Assembly (NCBI GenBank): GCA_017480285.1
Contig: JAFVAX010000022.1
Coordinates: 1-64,000, forward strand
Direction of reading: 5' to 3'
DNA: 64,000 bases
From: Paludibacteraceae bacterium
Lineage (GTDB): Bacteria; Bacteroidota; Bacteroidia; Bacteroidales; Paludibacteraceae
Both the position numbers and the translations under genes were made by a program. Positions 8,560 to 15,921 of the stretch are shown here, piece by piece. The first letter of the stretch is position 1. Every line of letters starts with the position of its first letter. The notes beneath the pieces were generated by a model. It saw only the letters and a program-made list of their open reading frames with translations, was not told the origin of the DNA and did not search any database.

Positions 8560-9181
8560 TTCGCCTAACTTCTTGCAAATCAATCGTTTTTCCGGTTTCT
8601 TTTTGAATAGAAGTTACACCTTTATCGGTGAAACCACAGGGGTTGATATAACTGAAATAGCGCAAATCGGTATTTACATTTAGCGCAAAGCCGTGCATCG
8701 TTACGAAATGTGCGGCTCTCACTCCAATAGCACATATCTTTCTTGCTGCGGGGGTATGCGCATCAAGCCAAACGCCCGTTGCATGTTCTAATCGCTCACC
8801 TTTGATACCGTAGTAATCAAGCGTGTCTATTACTACCTGCTCCAAAAGGTTTATATACGATTTTAGTCCTATATTCAAAAGGCTTAAATCGCAAATAGGG
8901 TAGCATACCTGTTGCCCGGGACCGTGAAAAGTGATGTCGCCACCACGGTCAATGCGCAAACAATCGGCATTTATCTTGTGAAGTTCATCTTCGGTTAAGA
9001 GCATGTTACTATCTTTGCCGTGCTTGCCTAAGGTATATACCGGCGGATGTTCGCAAAACACAACTGTAGCAACAATATCGTTCTTGCCGACATTCTCCAC
9101 TTTTGTGTCGAACAAATGTTGCTGTCTTTCCCAAGCCTGTTTATATGGAACGAGTCCCCAATCTTCAAAAACTATATTCAT
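8501..9181 (-). CDS. lipB: Lipoyl(octanoyl) transferase
   Basis: Moves octanoyl from acyl carrier protein onto lipoyl domains, the first step of lipoate synthesis. It has the conserved DRGGDITFHGPGQ segment, the catalytic lysine in KICAIGVR (about K148) and the catalytic cysteine in NPCGF (about C182). The ATG at 9181 (MNIVFEDWG) is the start. The TTG nine bases upstream lies in the -7 box of the promoter, so it cannot be used. The predicted transcript starts about 3 bases before the ATG, which suggests a leaderless message. The 3' end runs 59 bp into the end of trxB on the other strand. Confidence 0.95.
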   Translation of the reverse strand: MNIVFEDWGLVPYKQAWERQQHLFDTKVENVGKNDIVATVVFCEHPPVYTLGKHGKDSNMLLTEDELHKINADCLRIDRGGDITFHGPGQQVCYPICDLSLLNIGLKSYINLLEQVVIDTLDYYGIKGERLEHATGVWLDAHTPAARKICAIGVRAAHFVTMHGFALNVNTDLRYFSYINPCGFTDKGVTSIQKETGKTIDLQEVRRIIADTFRLLLPPCNPMPQR

Positions 9182-9187
9182 AGAGTG

Positions 9188-9217
9188 CAAATTTACGATT
9201 TTTTATGATAAAAGCAA
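9188..9217 (-). promoter_or_regulatory. Promoter for lipB (apparently leaderless)
   Basis: On the minus strand, TTG (9217-9215), a 19-bp spacer and TAAATTTG (9195-9188) match the consensus. The lipB ATG is only 7 bases beyond the box. The promoter is divergent from, and close to, the hemD promoter. Confidence 0.7.
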
Positions 9218-9233
9218 TTAAAATTGTAGAAAA

Positions 9234-9265
9234 TTTGCTCTTTTGTATAATTTTTTGTAACTTTG
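9234..9265 (+). promoter_or_regulatory. Promoter for hemD-rnpA-yidD
   Basis: TTTG (9234-9237), a 20-bp spacer and TAACTTTG (9258-9265). The hemD start is about 65-70 bases downstream. Confidence 0.7.
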
Positions 9266-9327
9266 CACGATTTTTTGGAAAATAGCCAAAATGTCAGTTA
9301 TAAAAGTTGTTGTTCTTAATGTAAATC

Positions 9328-10086
9328 TTGACAGCCTTGAAAGTTAAAAGCATTTTAGTTAGTCAGCCCAAGCCCCAAGATGGCAAATCTCCTTTTTTGG
9401 ATATTGCCAAGCAATACGGTGTTCGTGTTGATTTTCACCAGTTTATCCGCACCGAAGTGTTGAGCGCACGCGAGTTTCGTTTGCAACATATCAATATATT
9501 AGACTATACTGCCATAATGTTCTCTTCTCGTCACGGTATAGATTTCTTCTTTAATCTTTGCGAACAACTTCGTGTTGTGGTGCCCGAGACGATGTACTAC
9601 TATTGCATTTCGGAGCAGATTGCCAACTACTTGCAGAAATATGTGCAGTATCGCAAGCGCAAAGTGTTTTTTAGCAATGGCAAAGACTGGCAGGGCGTTA
9701 TATCTTCAATGCAACGACATAAGGATTTCAAGTTTCTTATGATTATGTCGGATAAGCACAACAACGATGCCCTCGACTTTTTTGCAGAGAACGGCTTGAC
9801 GGTTCAACCGGCTATAATGTACCGCACTGTTCAGAACGACCTCCCAAAAGGTTCGTTCCGCAACTATGATATGTTTGTGCTCTACACTCCAACAGGTGTA
9901 AGGGCTTTCAAGCACTCTTATCCAAGATTCAAACAAGGAGAACGAGTACTTGCCTGCTGGGGTGTCAGTACAGCAAAAACAATGGAAGAGTTAGGCTTGA
10001 GAGTTGATATTCAAGCACCTTCTGAACAAAACCGCTCAATAACGGAAGCAATACAAACTTTTATGGCAGAGAATCAGGCTCAATGA
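9328..10086 (+). CDS. hemD: Uroporphyrinogen-III synthase
   Basis: Cyclises hydroxymethylbilane to uroporphyrinogen III in tetrapyrrole synthesis. The 252-aa sequence matches the Bacteroidota type: KVKSILVSQPKP at the N-terminus, then LDYTAIMFSSRHGIDFFF and a second lobe with FVLYTPTGVRAFKHSYP. No ATG exists near the start. The choices are TTG at 9328 or TTG at 9337, and 9337 (MKVKSILVSQPKP) fits the family best, so 9328 is the outer limit. The gene overlaps rnpA by 4 bp (ATGA). Confidence 0.88.
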   Translation: MTALKVKSILVSQPKPQDGKSPFLDIAKQYGVRVDFHQFIRTEVLSAREFRLQHINILDYTAIMFSSRHGIDFFFNLCEQLRVVVPETMYYYCISEQIANYLQKYVQYRKRKVFFSNGKDWQGVISSMQRHKDFKFLMIMSDKHNNDALDFFAENGLTVQPAIMYRTVQNDLPKGSFRNYDMFVLYTPTGVRAFKHSYPRFKQGERVLACWGVSTAKTMEELGLRVDIQAPSEQNRSITEAIQTFMAENQAQ

Positions 10087-10496
10087 AAAACCATGCCTTC
10101 CCTAAAAAAGCCAAATTATGTGGTCAACTACGCATCGAACAACTGTATAAAAATGGTAGAAATGTGGTAGTTGCACCTTTGCGTTTTACTTTTCGTAAAA
10201 CGGAGAAGGACCCTTCTGTAGAACCCGTCAAAGTGTTGGTATGGGCGGCAAAACGACTTTTCAAGCGCGCTAACGAGCGTAATAGAATAAGAAGACTTAT
10301 ACGCGAAGCATATCGCCTGAACGCTGATATTGTTAAAATACCTTTTGCTAAAACCAACGAGACACTTCTTCTCGCCGTCAATTATATAGAAAAGACTGAA
10401 CTGCCGTATAAAACTATCGAAACGGCTATGATACAGGGTTTGAGACTGATAGTGGAAAGACTTAACAAACAAAAAAAATCAGCCGACAATGCCTAA
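10083..10496 (+). CDS. rnpA: Ribonuclease P protein component
   Basis: Basic protein subunit that helps the RNase P RNA remove 5' leaders from tRNA precursors. The 137-aa sequence has the signature RNR region [18 protein letters not shown] near residues 60-77. N-terminal context is [19 protein letters not shown]. It overlaps hemD by 4 bp and yidD by 8 bp. In most bacteria rnpA lies next to rpmH. Here it is in the hemD-rnpA-yidD arrangement typical of Bacteroidota. Confidence 0.95.
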   Translation: MKNHAFPKKAKLCGQLRIEQLYKNGRNVVVAPLRFTFRKTEKDPSVEPVKVLVWAAKRLFKRANERNRIRRLIREAYRLNADIVKIPFAKTNETLLLAVNYIEKTELPYKTIETAMIQGLRLIVERLNKQKKSADNA

Positions 10497-10722
10497 TCGC
10501 ATTCAAACCATATTTAGAAAGGCGTTTCTGTTGCCTGTGTATTTCTATCGTTTCGCTATATCACCACTGTTTCCTCCTGCTTGCAGATACAAACCCACTT
10601 GTAGCCGATATATGATTGAAGCAGTTATGAAATACGGAGTGTTTAAGGGCGGGTGGTTAGGTATAAAAAGAATTATGCGATGCCATCCGTGGGGCGGATC
10701 CGGCTACGACCCCGTACCATAA
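10489..10722 (+). CDS. yidD: Membrane protein insertion efficiency factor YidD
   Basis: A 77-aa protein with the invariant cysteine-rich YidD pattern: [30 protein letters not shown] and GGSGYDPVP. YidD is a small membrane-associated protein that supports YidC-mediated insertion. Its start lies inside the end of rnpA, so the two are coupled. Confidence 0.96.
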   Translation: MPNRIQTIFRKAFLLPVYFYRFAISPLFPPACRYKPTCSRYMIEAVMKYGVFKGGWLGIKRIMRCHPWGGSGYDPVP

Positions 10723-10821
10723 ATAGATAGTTAATAATTGATATTTAATAATTCATATCTCGTTGTAGTTCTAAAATCTCTAAATATCTAAGACTTCTAA
10801 ATCCTCTAAAATCTCTAAAAA

Positions 10822-11499
10822 ATGCGAATAGATATAATAACAGCAGTGCCTGAACTATTGGAAAGTCCGTTGAACCATTCTATCATAGAGCGTGCAAAAA
10901 AGAAAGGACTTGTGGAAGTGTATGTGCATAACCTTCGCGACTATACGCTTGATAAGCACCGCAAAATTGACGACTATGCCTTTGGCTTTGGTGCCGGAAT
11001 GGTGCTGCAAATAGAACCTATTGACAGACTTATATCGAAACTTACTACTGAGCGACATTACGATGAAATTATCTTTACCGCACCTGATGGTGAACCATTC
11101 AAACAGAAAGATGCCAACCGTCTCTCAATGGTGGAAAACATCATTATTCTTTGCGGACATTATAAAGGTGTTGACCAGCGCGTCAGAGATCATTTCATTA
11201 CAAAAGAATATACCATAGGTGATGTCGTTTTGACCGGTGGTGAGATGCCGGCTGCAATGATGACCGATGCTATTGTCAGACTCCTTCCAGGTGCTATAGG
11301 CGATGAGACATCTGCTCTGACCGACTCGTTTCAAGACAACCTGCTCGCACCACCTGTCTATACACGTCCCGCTGAATACAAAGGCTGGCGTGTGCCCGAT
11401 ATACTTATCAGTGGCAACCAAGCCAAAGTGGACGAGTGGCTCTACGAACAAGCACTCGAACGAACTAAACAACTCCGCCCAGACTTGTTGGAGGAATAA
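10822..11499 (+). CDS. trmD: tRNA (guanine-37-N1)-methyltransferase
   Basis: Makes m1G37 beside the anticodon, preventing frameshifts. The 225-aa sequence has [21 protein letters not shown], the trefoil-knot SAM-binding segments [14 protein letters not shown] and [14 protein letters not shown], and the C-terminal domain ending in LRPDLLEE. The 99-bp gap upstream holds only AT-rich short repeats (TCTAAAATCTCTAAA-like) and no clear promoter, so the gene may be read with yidD. A terminator lies 136 bp downstream. Confidence 0.96.
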   Translation: MRIDIITAVPELLESPLNHSIIERAKKKGLVEVYVHNLRDYTLDKHRKIDDYAFGFGAGMVLQIEPIDRLISKLTTERHYDEIIFTAPDGEPFKQKDANRLSMVENIIILCGHYKGVDQRVRDHFITKEYTIGDVVLTGGEMPAAMMTDAIVRLLPGAIGDETSALTDSFQDNLLAPPVYTRPAEYKGWRVPDILISGNQAKVDEWLYEQALERTKQLRPDLLEE

Positions 11500-11581
11500 T
11501 CGATACCTCCGCTTTATTATGCCTAATTAGTTATACAAACAAAGAGAGTTATTTGAGTTATATAAAACACATAATTATTTA

Positions 11582-11660
11582 ATTTTTGTTTCCTGTAGGG
11601 AACAAAATCGTATGAATTGGTTAAATAAAGAAATGCAACTTGTTAAAGTTGCGTTTTTTT
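11582..11660 (+). terminator. Hairpin pair ending in a Rho-independent terminator after trmD
   Basis: The terminator stem is GCAACTT (11635-11641), loop GTTA, AAGTTGC (11646-11652), followed by a T run to 11660. An upstream hairpin at 11582-11608 (TTTTTGTTTCC to GGGAACAAAAT) precedes it. The spacing would also allow a small RNA between them, but no promoter consensus supports that. Confidence 0.65.
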
Positions 11661-11678
11661 GTTGTTTTTTCAAATTTA

Positions 11679-11710
11679 TTTGGATAAATTAAAATTTTTG
11701 CGTATTTTTG
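11679..11710 (+). promoter_or_regulatory. Promoter for glnN
   Basis: TTTG (11679-11682), a 20-bp spacer and TATTTTTG (11703-11710). The ATG is 33 bases past the box. Confidence 0.75.
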
Positions 11711-11742
11711 CGGTGAAAAATCAATTTTAATCCGATTAAATT

Positions 11743-13929
11743 ATGAATTTTAGGTTTTTTTCGCTTCAAGAAGCAAACAGACACGAGCCTATAAAGGTTG
11801 ATTTGAGTCAGGTGAAGGCTAAAGATATGTTTGCAACCGATGTCTTTACTCGCGACAGTATGGCTGAATATATTGCCGACAATACTCTTCGCGAGTTGTT
11901 TGCCTGTATCGACAACGGTAAGCCACTGAGTAGAGATATTGCCAACAGTGTGGCTATTGGTATGCGTAAATGGGCGATGGATAAAGGGGCTACCCACTAT
12001 ACACACTGGTTTCAGCCTCTTACCGGCGGTACGGCAGAGAAACACGATGCTTTTATTGCGATAAACGCTCAGGGGCATCTCATTGAAGAGTTTACAGGTA
12101 ATGTCCTATACCAACAAGAGCCTGATGCTTCGAGTTTTCCGAGTGGCGGTATTCGCAACACCTTCGAAGCACGTGGCTATTCTGCGTGGGACCCGTCGTC
12201 GCCGGCTTTCGTCATAGGTGATACACTCTGTATCCCTACTGTATTTGTGGCATATACAGGAGAGGCGTTAGACTATAAAACACCACTTCTGCGTTCCACT
12301 GCCGTGCTTGACAAGGCGGCAACTGATGTGGCACGCTATTTTGACAAAGGTGTTACAGGTGTTGTGGCTAACCTCGGTTGGGAACAGGAGTATTTTCTTG
12401 TGGATGAAGCCTTGTGGAATGCCCGTCCGGATATGAAACTGACAGGCAGAACACTCATGGGACACGATAGCGCAAAGAACCAACAACTTGAAGACCATTA
12501 TTTTGGAGCTATACCTGAGCGTGTGCTTCAGTTTATGCGAGAACTTGAGATAAGTGCCCTCAAAGTAGGTATTCCACTGAAGACTCGTCATAACGAAGTT
12601 GCTCCAGGGCAGTTTGAGATGGCACCCATCTTTGAGGAGGTGAATATATCCAACGACCATAACCTGCTTGTTATGTCGCTTATGGATACTGTGGCTCGCA
12701 AGCATCATTTCCGTGTTCTGTTGCACGAGAAGCCATATGCCGGTGTGAACGGTTCGGGCAAACACTGCAACTGGTCGCTGCAGACCAACAACGGCACCAA
12801 CCTGCTTGCTCCCGGACATAACCCGTATCAAAACTTGCAGTTCATCACATTCCTTGTTAATGTGCTTATGGCTGTAAAGCGTCATAACGGACTTATCAAA
12901 GCCTCTATCGCTTCGGCTACCAACGAACATCGTCTTGGTGCTAACGAGGCACCACCTGCCATCATTTCTGTTTTCTTAGGCAAGCAGATAAGCGAGGTGC
13001 TTGACAAGTTGGAGCATACCACTGCCGACAAGGCTATCATCATCAATGCAAAGAAAGAGATGAAGTTAGGGCTCTCCACCATTCCGGAGATATTGCTTGA
13101 CAACACCGACCGCAACCGTACTTCACCTTTTGCTTTTACCGGCAACAGGTTTGAGTTCCGTGCCGTCGGGTCGTCAGCCAACTGTGGGGCTGCTATGTTA
13201 GTGCTTAATTCTGCTGTTGCGGCACAACTTATTCTATTCAAGAAGGCTGTTGATAAACGCATTGAAAAAGGCGAGCCGAAAGAGAGAGCCTTGTTTGCAG
13301 TAATAAAAGAGTATATCATTGAGTCCAAACCTATTCATTTTGAAGGCAACGGATATAGCGATGAGTGGAAAAAGGAAGCGCAGAAGCGCGGTTTGGACTG
13401 TGAGACTACCGTTCCTTTGATTTTTGACAGATACTTGTTGCCTGATAGTATTGATATGTTCCGTTTGACAGGTGTGTTAAGCGAAGCCGAACTTCGTTCC
13501 AGAACGGAGGTTAAATGGGAGACCTATTCAAAGAAACTGCAGATTGAGAGTCGGGTGCTCGGCGATTTGGTTATAAACCATGTACTGCCCGCTGCGAAGA
13601 GTTATCAAACAATGCTTTTGCAGAATGTGCTGGCTGTCAAACAAGTGTTCTCTGAAGACGAAGTCAAGTCGCTTAATGCTCAGGATTACAGTATCATCCG
13701 CCGTATAGAGCATCTGTCGGGCGCCATCATTGAGGATGTTGACAAGATGACTGAACAGCGGCATAAGGCCAATCGTATAGCGGATGAGCGGGAGAAGGCT
13801 ATTGCGTATCACGACACCGTTCTGCCACTTATGGCAAAAATACGGACTCATGCCGATACGCTTGAGATGATTGTGGACGACGAACTCTGGACTCTGCCAA
13901 AGTATCGCGAACTGCAGTTTGTACATTAA
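11743..13929 (+). CDS. glnN: Glutamine synthetase type III
   Basis: ATP-dependent synthesis of glutamine from glutamate and ammonia, the main ammonia-assimilation route. At 728 aa it is the long type III class (GSIII) first described in Bacteroides, not the roughly 450-aa type I. Visible signatures are PLTGGTAEKHDAF near residue 90, the active-site segments NLGWEQEYFLVDE, KVGIPLKTRHNEVAPGQFE and GVNGSGKHCNWSLQ, and NRTSPFAFTGNRFEFRAVGS near 465. It stands in its own transcription unit. No PII-binding or adenylylation feature can be read from the sequence. Confidence 0.97.
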   Translation: MNFRFFSLQEANRHEPIKVDLSQVKAKDMFATDVFTRDSMAEYIADNTLRELFACIDNGKPLSRDIANSVAIGMRKWAMDKGATHYTHWFQPLTGGTAEKHDAFIAINAQGHLIEEFTGNVLYQQEPDASSFPSGGIRNTFEARGYSAWDPSSPAFVIGDTLCIPTVFVAYTGEALDYKTPLLRSTAVLDKAATDVARYFDKGVTGVVANLGWEQEYFLVDEALWNARPDMKLTGRTLMGHDSAKNQQLEDHYFGAIPERVLQFMRELEISALKVGIPLKTRHNEVAPGQFEMAPIFEEVNISNDHNLLVMSLMDTVARKHHFRVLLHEKPYAGVNGSGKHCNWSLQTNNGTNLLAPGHNPYQNLQFITFLVNVLMAVKRHNGLIKASIASATNEHRLGANEAPPAIISVFLGKQISEVLDKLEHTTADKAIIINAKKEMKLGLSTIPEILLDNTDRNRTSPFAFTGNRFEFRAVGSSANCGAAMLVLNSAVAAQLILFKKAVDKRIEKGEPKERALFAVIKEYIIESKPIHFEGNGYSDEWKKEAQKRGLDCETTVPLIFDRYLLPDSIDMFRLTGVLSEAELRSRTEVKWETYSKKLQIESRVLGDLVINHVLPAAKSYQTMLLQNVLAVKQVFSEDEVKSLNAQDYSIIRRIEHLSGAIIEDVDKMTEQRHKANRIADEREKAIAYHDTVLPLMAKIRTHADTLEMIVDDELWTLPKYRELQFVH

Positions 13930-13968
13930 ATCTTTGAATTTTTGAATTTTTGAATAATTAACATAATC
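13930..13968. repeat. Short AT-rich direct repeats between glnN and glmS
   Basis: Three overlapping copies of TTTGAATTTT/TTTTTGAAT lie at 13933-13957. Similar arrays occur at 48705-48742 and 53857-53891. Confidence 0.6.
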
Positions 13969-15813
13969 ATGTGTGGAATAGTAGGATATGTAGGAAAGCG
14001 TGATGCTTATCCAATACTGATGAAAGGACTTCATCGTCTTGAATATCGCGGTTATGACAGTGCCGGAGTGGCATTGATAAACAGCACCGGCAATCTGTTG
14101 GTATATAAAGCCAAAGGTAAGGTCAGTGCCCTTGAAGAAGCCGTCAAGGACAAAGACCTCAAAGGCAGTATCGGCATAGCGCATACGCGTTGGGCTACAC
14201 ACGGTGAGCCTAATCAGCGTAATGCCCACCCGCATTATTCAGAAACAGAGCAACTCGCTATCATTCACAACGGTATAATTGAGAACTACGCAACCCTCAA
14301 GCAAGGACTGAAGCAACAAGGTTACACTTTTCGTTCGGACACCGATACAGAGGTGCTGGTGCAACTCATTGAATATCTAAAAGTGAAAGATAATCTTGAC
14401 TTGCCTACTGCTGTTCAGTTGGCACTTAATCAGGTTGTAGGAGCATACGCTATTGCCGTGCTTGACAAGAGCTGTCCTGACCTCATAGTGGCTGCCCGTA
14501 AGTCAAGTCCGCTTGTCGTGGGATTAGGGCAAGACGAGTATTTCCTTGCTTCTGACGCAACGCCTATTGTGGAATATACCGACAAGGTTATTTATCTCGA
14601 CGATGGAGATATCGCTCTGCTTGACAGGAAGAAAGGTGTGAGAATACGCACTTTGTCAAATATAGAAAAGACACCTGAAATAAAACGCCTTGAACTGACC
14701 TTATCGCAAATAGAAAAGGGCGGTTACGACCATTTCATGCTCAAAGAGATTTTCGAACAACCTGACATGCTCCGTATTTGTATGAGCGGACGGGTAAATG
14801 TGGAACTCAATAATGTAACGATAGCCGGTTTTATCGACAATAAAGAGCGTTTTGTCAATGCCAAACGAATAATAATAACCGCTTGCGGCACATCGTGGCA
14901 TGCGGGGCTTATCGCTATGTACGCTATCGAAGAGTTTGCGCATATACCTGTCGAAGTGGAGTATTCATCGGAGTTCCGCTATCGCAAACCCGTTATCAAC
15001 GAAGGAGATGTAGTAATTGCCATCTCTCAGTCAGGCGAGACGGCAGACACGCTTGCCGCCATTGAACTTGCAAAGAGCAAAGGGGCTTTTATATTCGGCA
15101 TTTGCAATGTGGTGGGTGCGTCTATTCCGAGAACTGCTCATTCGGGTTGTTACACTCATGTAGGTCCTGAGATAGGTGTGGCATCCACAAAGGCATTTAC
15201 CGCACAAGTAACGGTGCTTACTATGCTTGCACTTATGATAGGTCGAGAGAAAGGTACTATAACAGAAGAGAAATACCTAAGTATAGTCAGCGAACTGAGT
15301 CGTGTGCCGGAGAATATACGCTCCATACTGAAGCAAAACGATATAATAAAAGAGGTGGCTTCGCATTTCACCAAAGTGAATAACTTTATTTACCTTGGTC
15401 GCGGCTACAACTTCCCCATTGCCAACGAAGGTGCGCTGAAACTCAAAGAGATATCCTATATACATGCAGAAGGTTATCCTGCAGCCGAGATGAAACACGG
15501 ACCGATAGCACTCATTTCAGAGCAGATGCCGGTGGTGGTTGTTGCACCCCGTTGTGGCACTTACGAGAAGATAATAAGCAACATTCAAGAGATAAAAGCG
15601 CGTAAAGGAAAGGTGATCGCTGTTGTTACCGAAGGTGATGTGGAAGTGTCGAAACTCGCCGACTATACCATTACTATCCCCGAGACAGAGGAGTGTGTAA
15701 CACCTATATTGTCGGTCGTACCGCTGCAACTGCTTGCTTATCATATTGCGGTTATGAAAGGTTGCAATGTTGACCAACCCAGAAACCTTGCCAAGTCGGT
15801 TACTGTTGAGTAA
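13969..15813 (+). CDS. glmS: Glutamine--fructose-6-phosphate aminotransferase (isomerizing)
   Basis: Produces glucosamine-6-phosphate for peptidoglycan and LPS. After Met removal the N-terminal nucleophile is Cys (MCGIVGYVGKRDAYP). The glutaminase half includes GYDSAGVAL, TRWATHGEPN and IHNGIIENY. The second half holds two SIS sugar-isomerase domains (ITACGTSWHAG, AISQSGETADTLAAIE, GRGYNFPIANEGALKLKE). It ends with the family C-terminus QPRNLAKSVTVE. At 614 aa its length is typical. It follows glnN by 39 bp, so glutamine supply and use lie side by side. Two hairpins follow it. Confidence 0.98.
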   Translation: MCGIVGYVGKRDAYPILMKGLHRLEYRGYDSAGVALINSTGNLLVYKAKGKVSALEEAVKDKDLKGSIGIAHTRWATHGEPNQRNAHPHYSETEQLAIIHNGIIENYATLKQGLKQQGYTFRSDTDTEVLVQLIEYLKVKDNLDLPTAVQLALNQVVGAYAIAVLDKSCPDLIVAARKSSPLVVGLGQDEYFLASDATPIVEYTDKVIYLDDGDIALLDRKKGVRIRTLSNIEKTPEIKRLELTLSQIEKGGYDHFMLKEIFEQPDMLRICMSGRVNVELNNVTIAGFIDNKERFVNAKRIIITACGTSWHAGLIAMYAIEEFAHIPVEVEYSSEFRYRKPVINEGDVVIAISQSGETADTLAAIELAKSKGAFIFGICNVVGASIPRTAHSGCYTHVGPEIGVASTKAFTAQVTVLTMLALMIGREKGTITEEKYLSIVSELSRVPENIRSILKQNDIIKEVASHFTKVNNFIYLGRGYNFPIANEGALKLKEISYIHAEGYPAAEMKHGPIALISEQMPVVVVAPRCGTYEKIISNIQEIKARKGKVIAVVTEGDVEVSKLADYTITIPETEECVTPILSVVPLQLLAYHIAVMKGCNVDQPRNLAKSVTVE

Positions 15814-15835
15814 AAGCAATTTACAATTCACAATT

Positions 15836-15876
15836 AAGAGGCTGCCTAACTGAATTTGTTAGACAGCCTCTTTTTA
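15836..15876 (+). terminator. Terminator after glmS
   Basis: A stem of about 15 bp with one mismatch, AAGAGGCTGCCTAAC (15836-15850) with GTTAGACAGCCTCTT (15858-15872), runs into TTTTT. The core is nearly identical to the terminator at 3271-3306. A short AATTGTGAATTGT-type repeat lies just upstream (15818-15834). Confidence 0.8.
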
Positions 15877-15880
15877 TGTA

Positions 15881-15911
15881 AGATTACCGGCCGAAACCGG
15901 TAATCTTTTTT
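15881..15911. terminator. Second hairpin between glmS and the converging secreted-protein gene
   Basis: A perfect 10-bp stem, AGATTACCGG (15881-15890) with CCGGTAATCT (15897-15906), is followed by TTTTTT on the plus strand. It sits 11 bases beyond the stop of the minus-strand gene, so it may serve both directions. Confidence 0.75.
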
Positions 15912-15921
15912 GTGTCAGGGC

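Noticed and set aside
11500..11742. Separate small RNA gene between trmD and glnN
   Set aside because: There are two hairpins and a terminator, but no TAnnTTTG promoter consensus ahead of them. A trmD terminator explains the structure.
12268..12930. 220-aa minus-strand ORF opposite glnN
   Set aside because: Antisense shadow of a highly conserved gene, with no start signal or domain.
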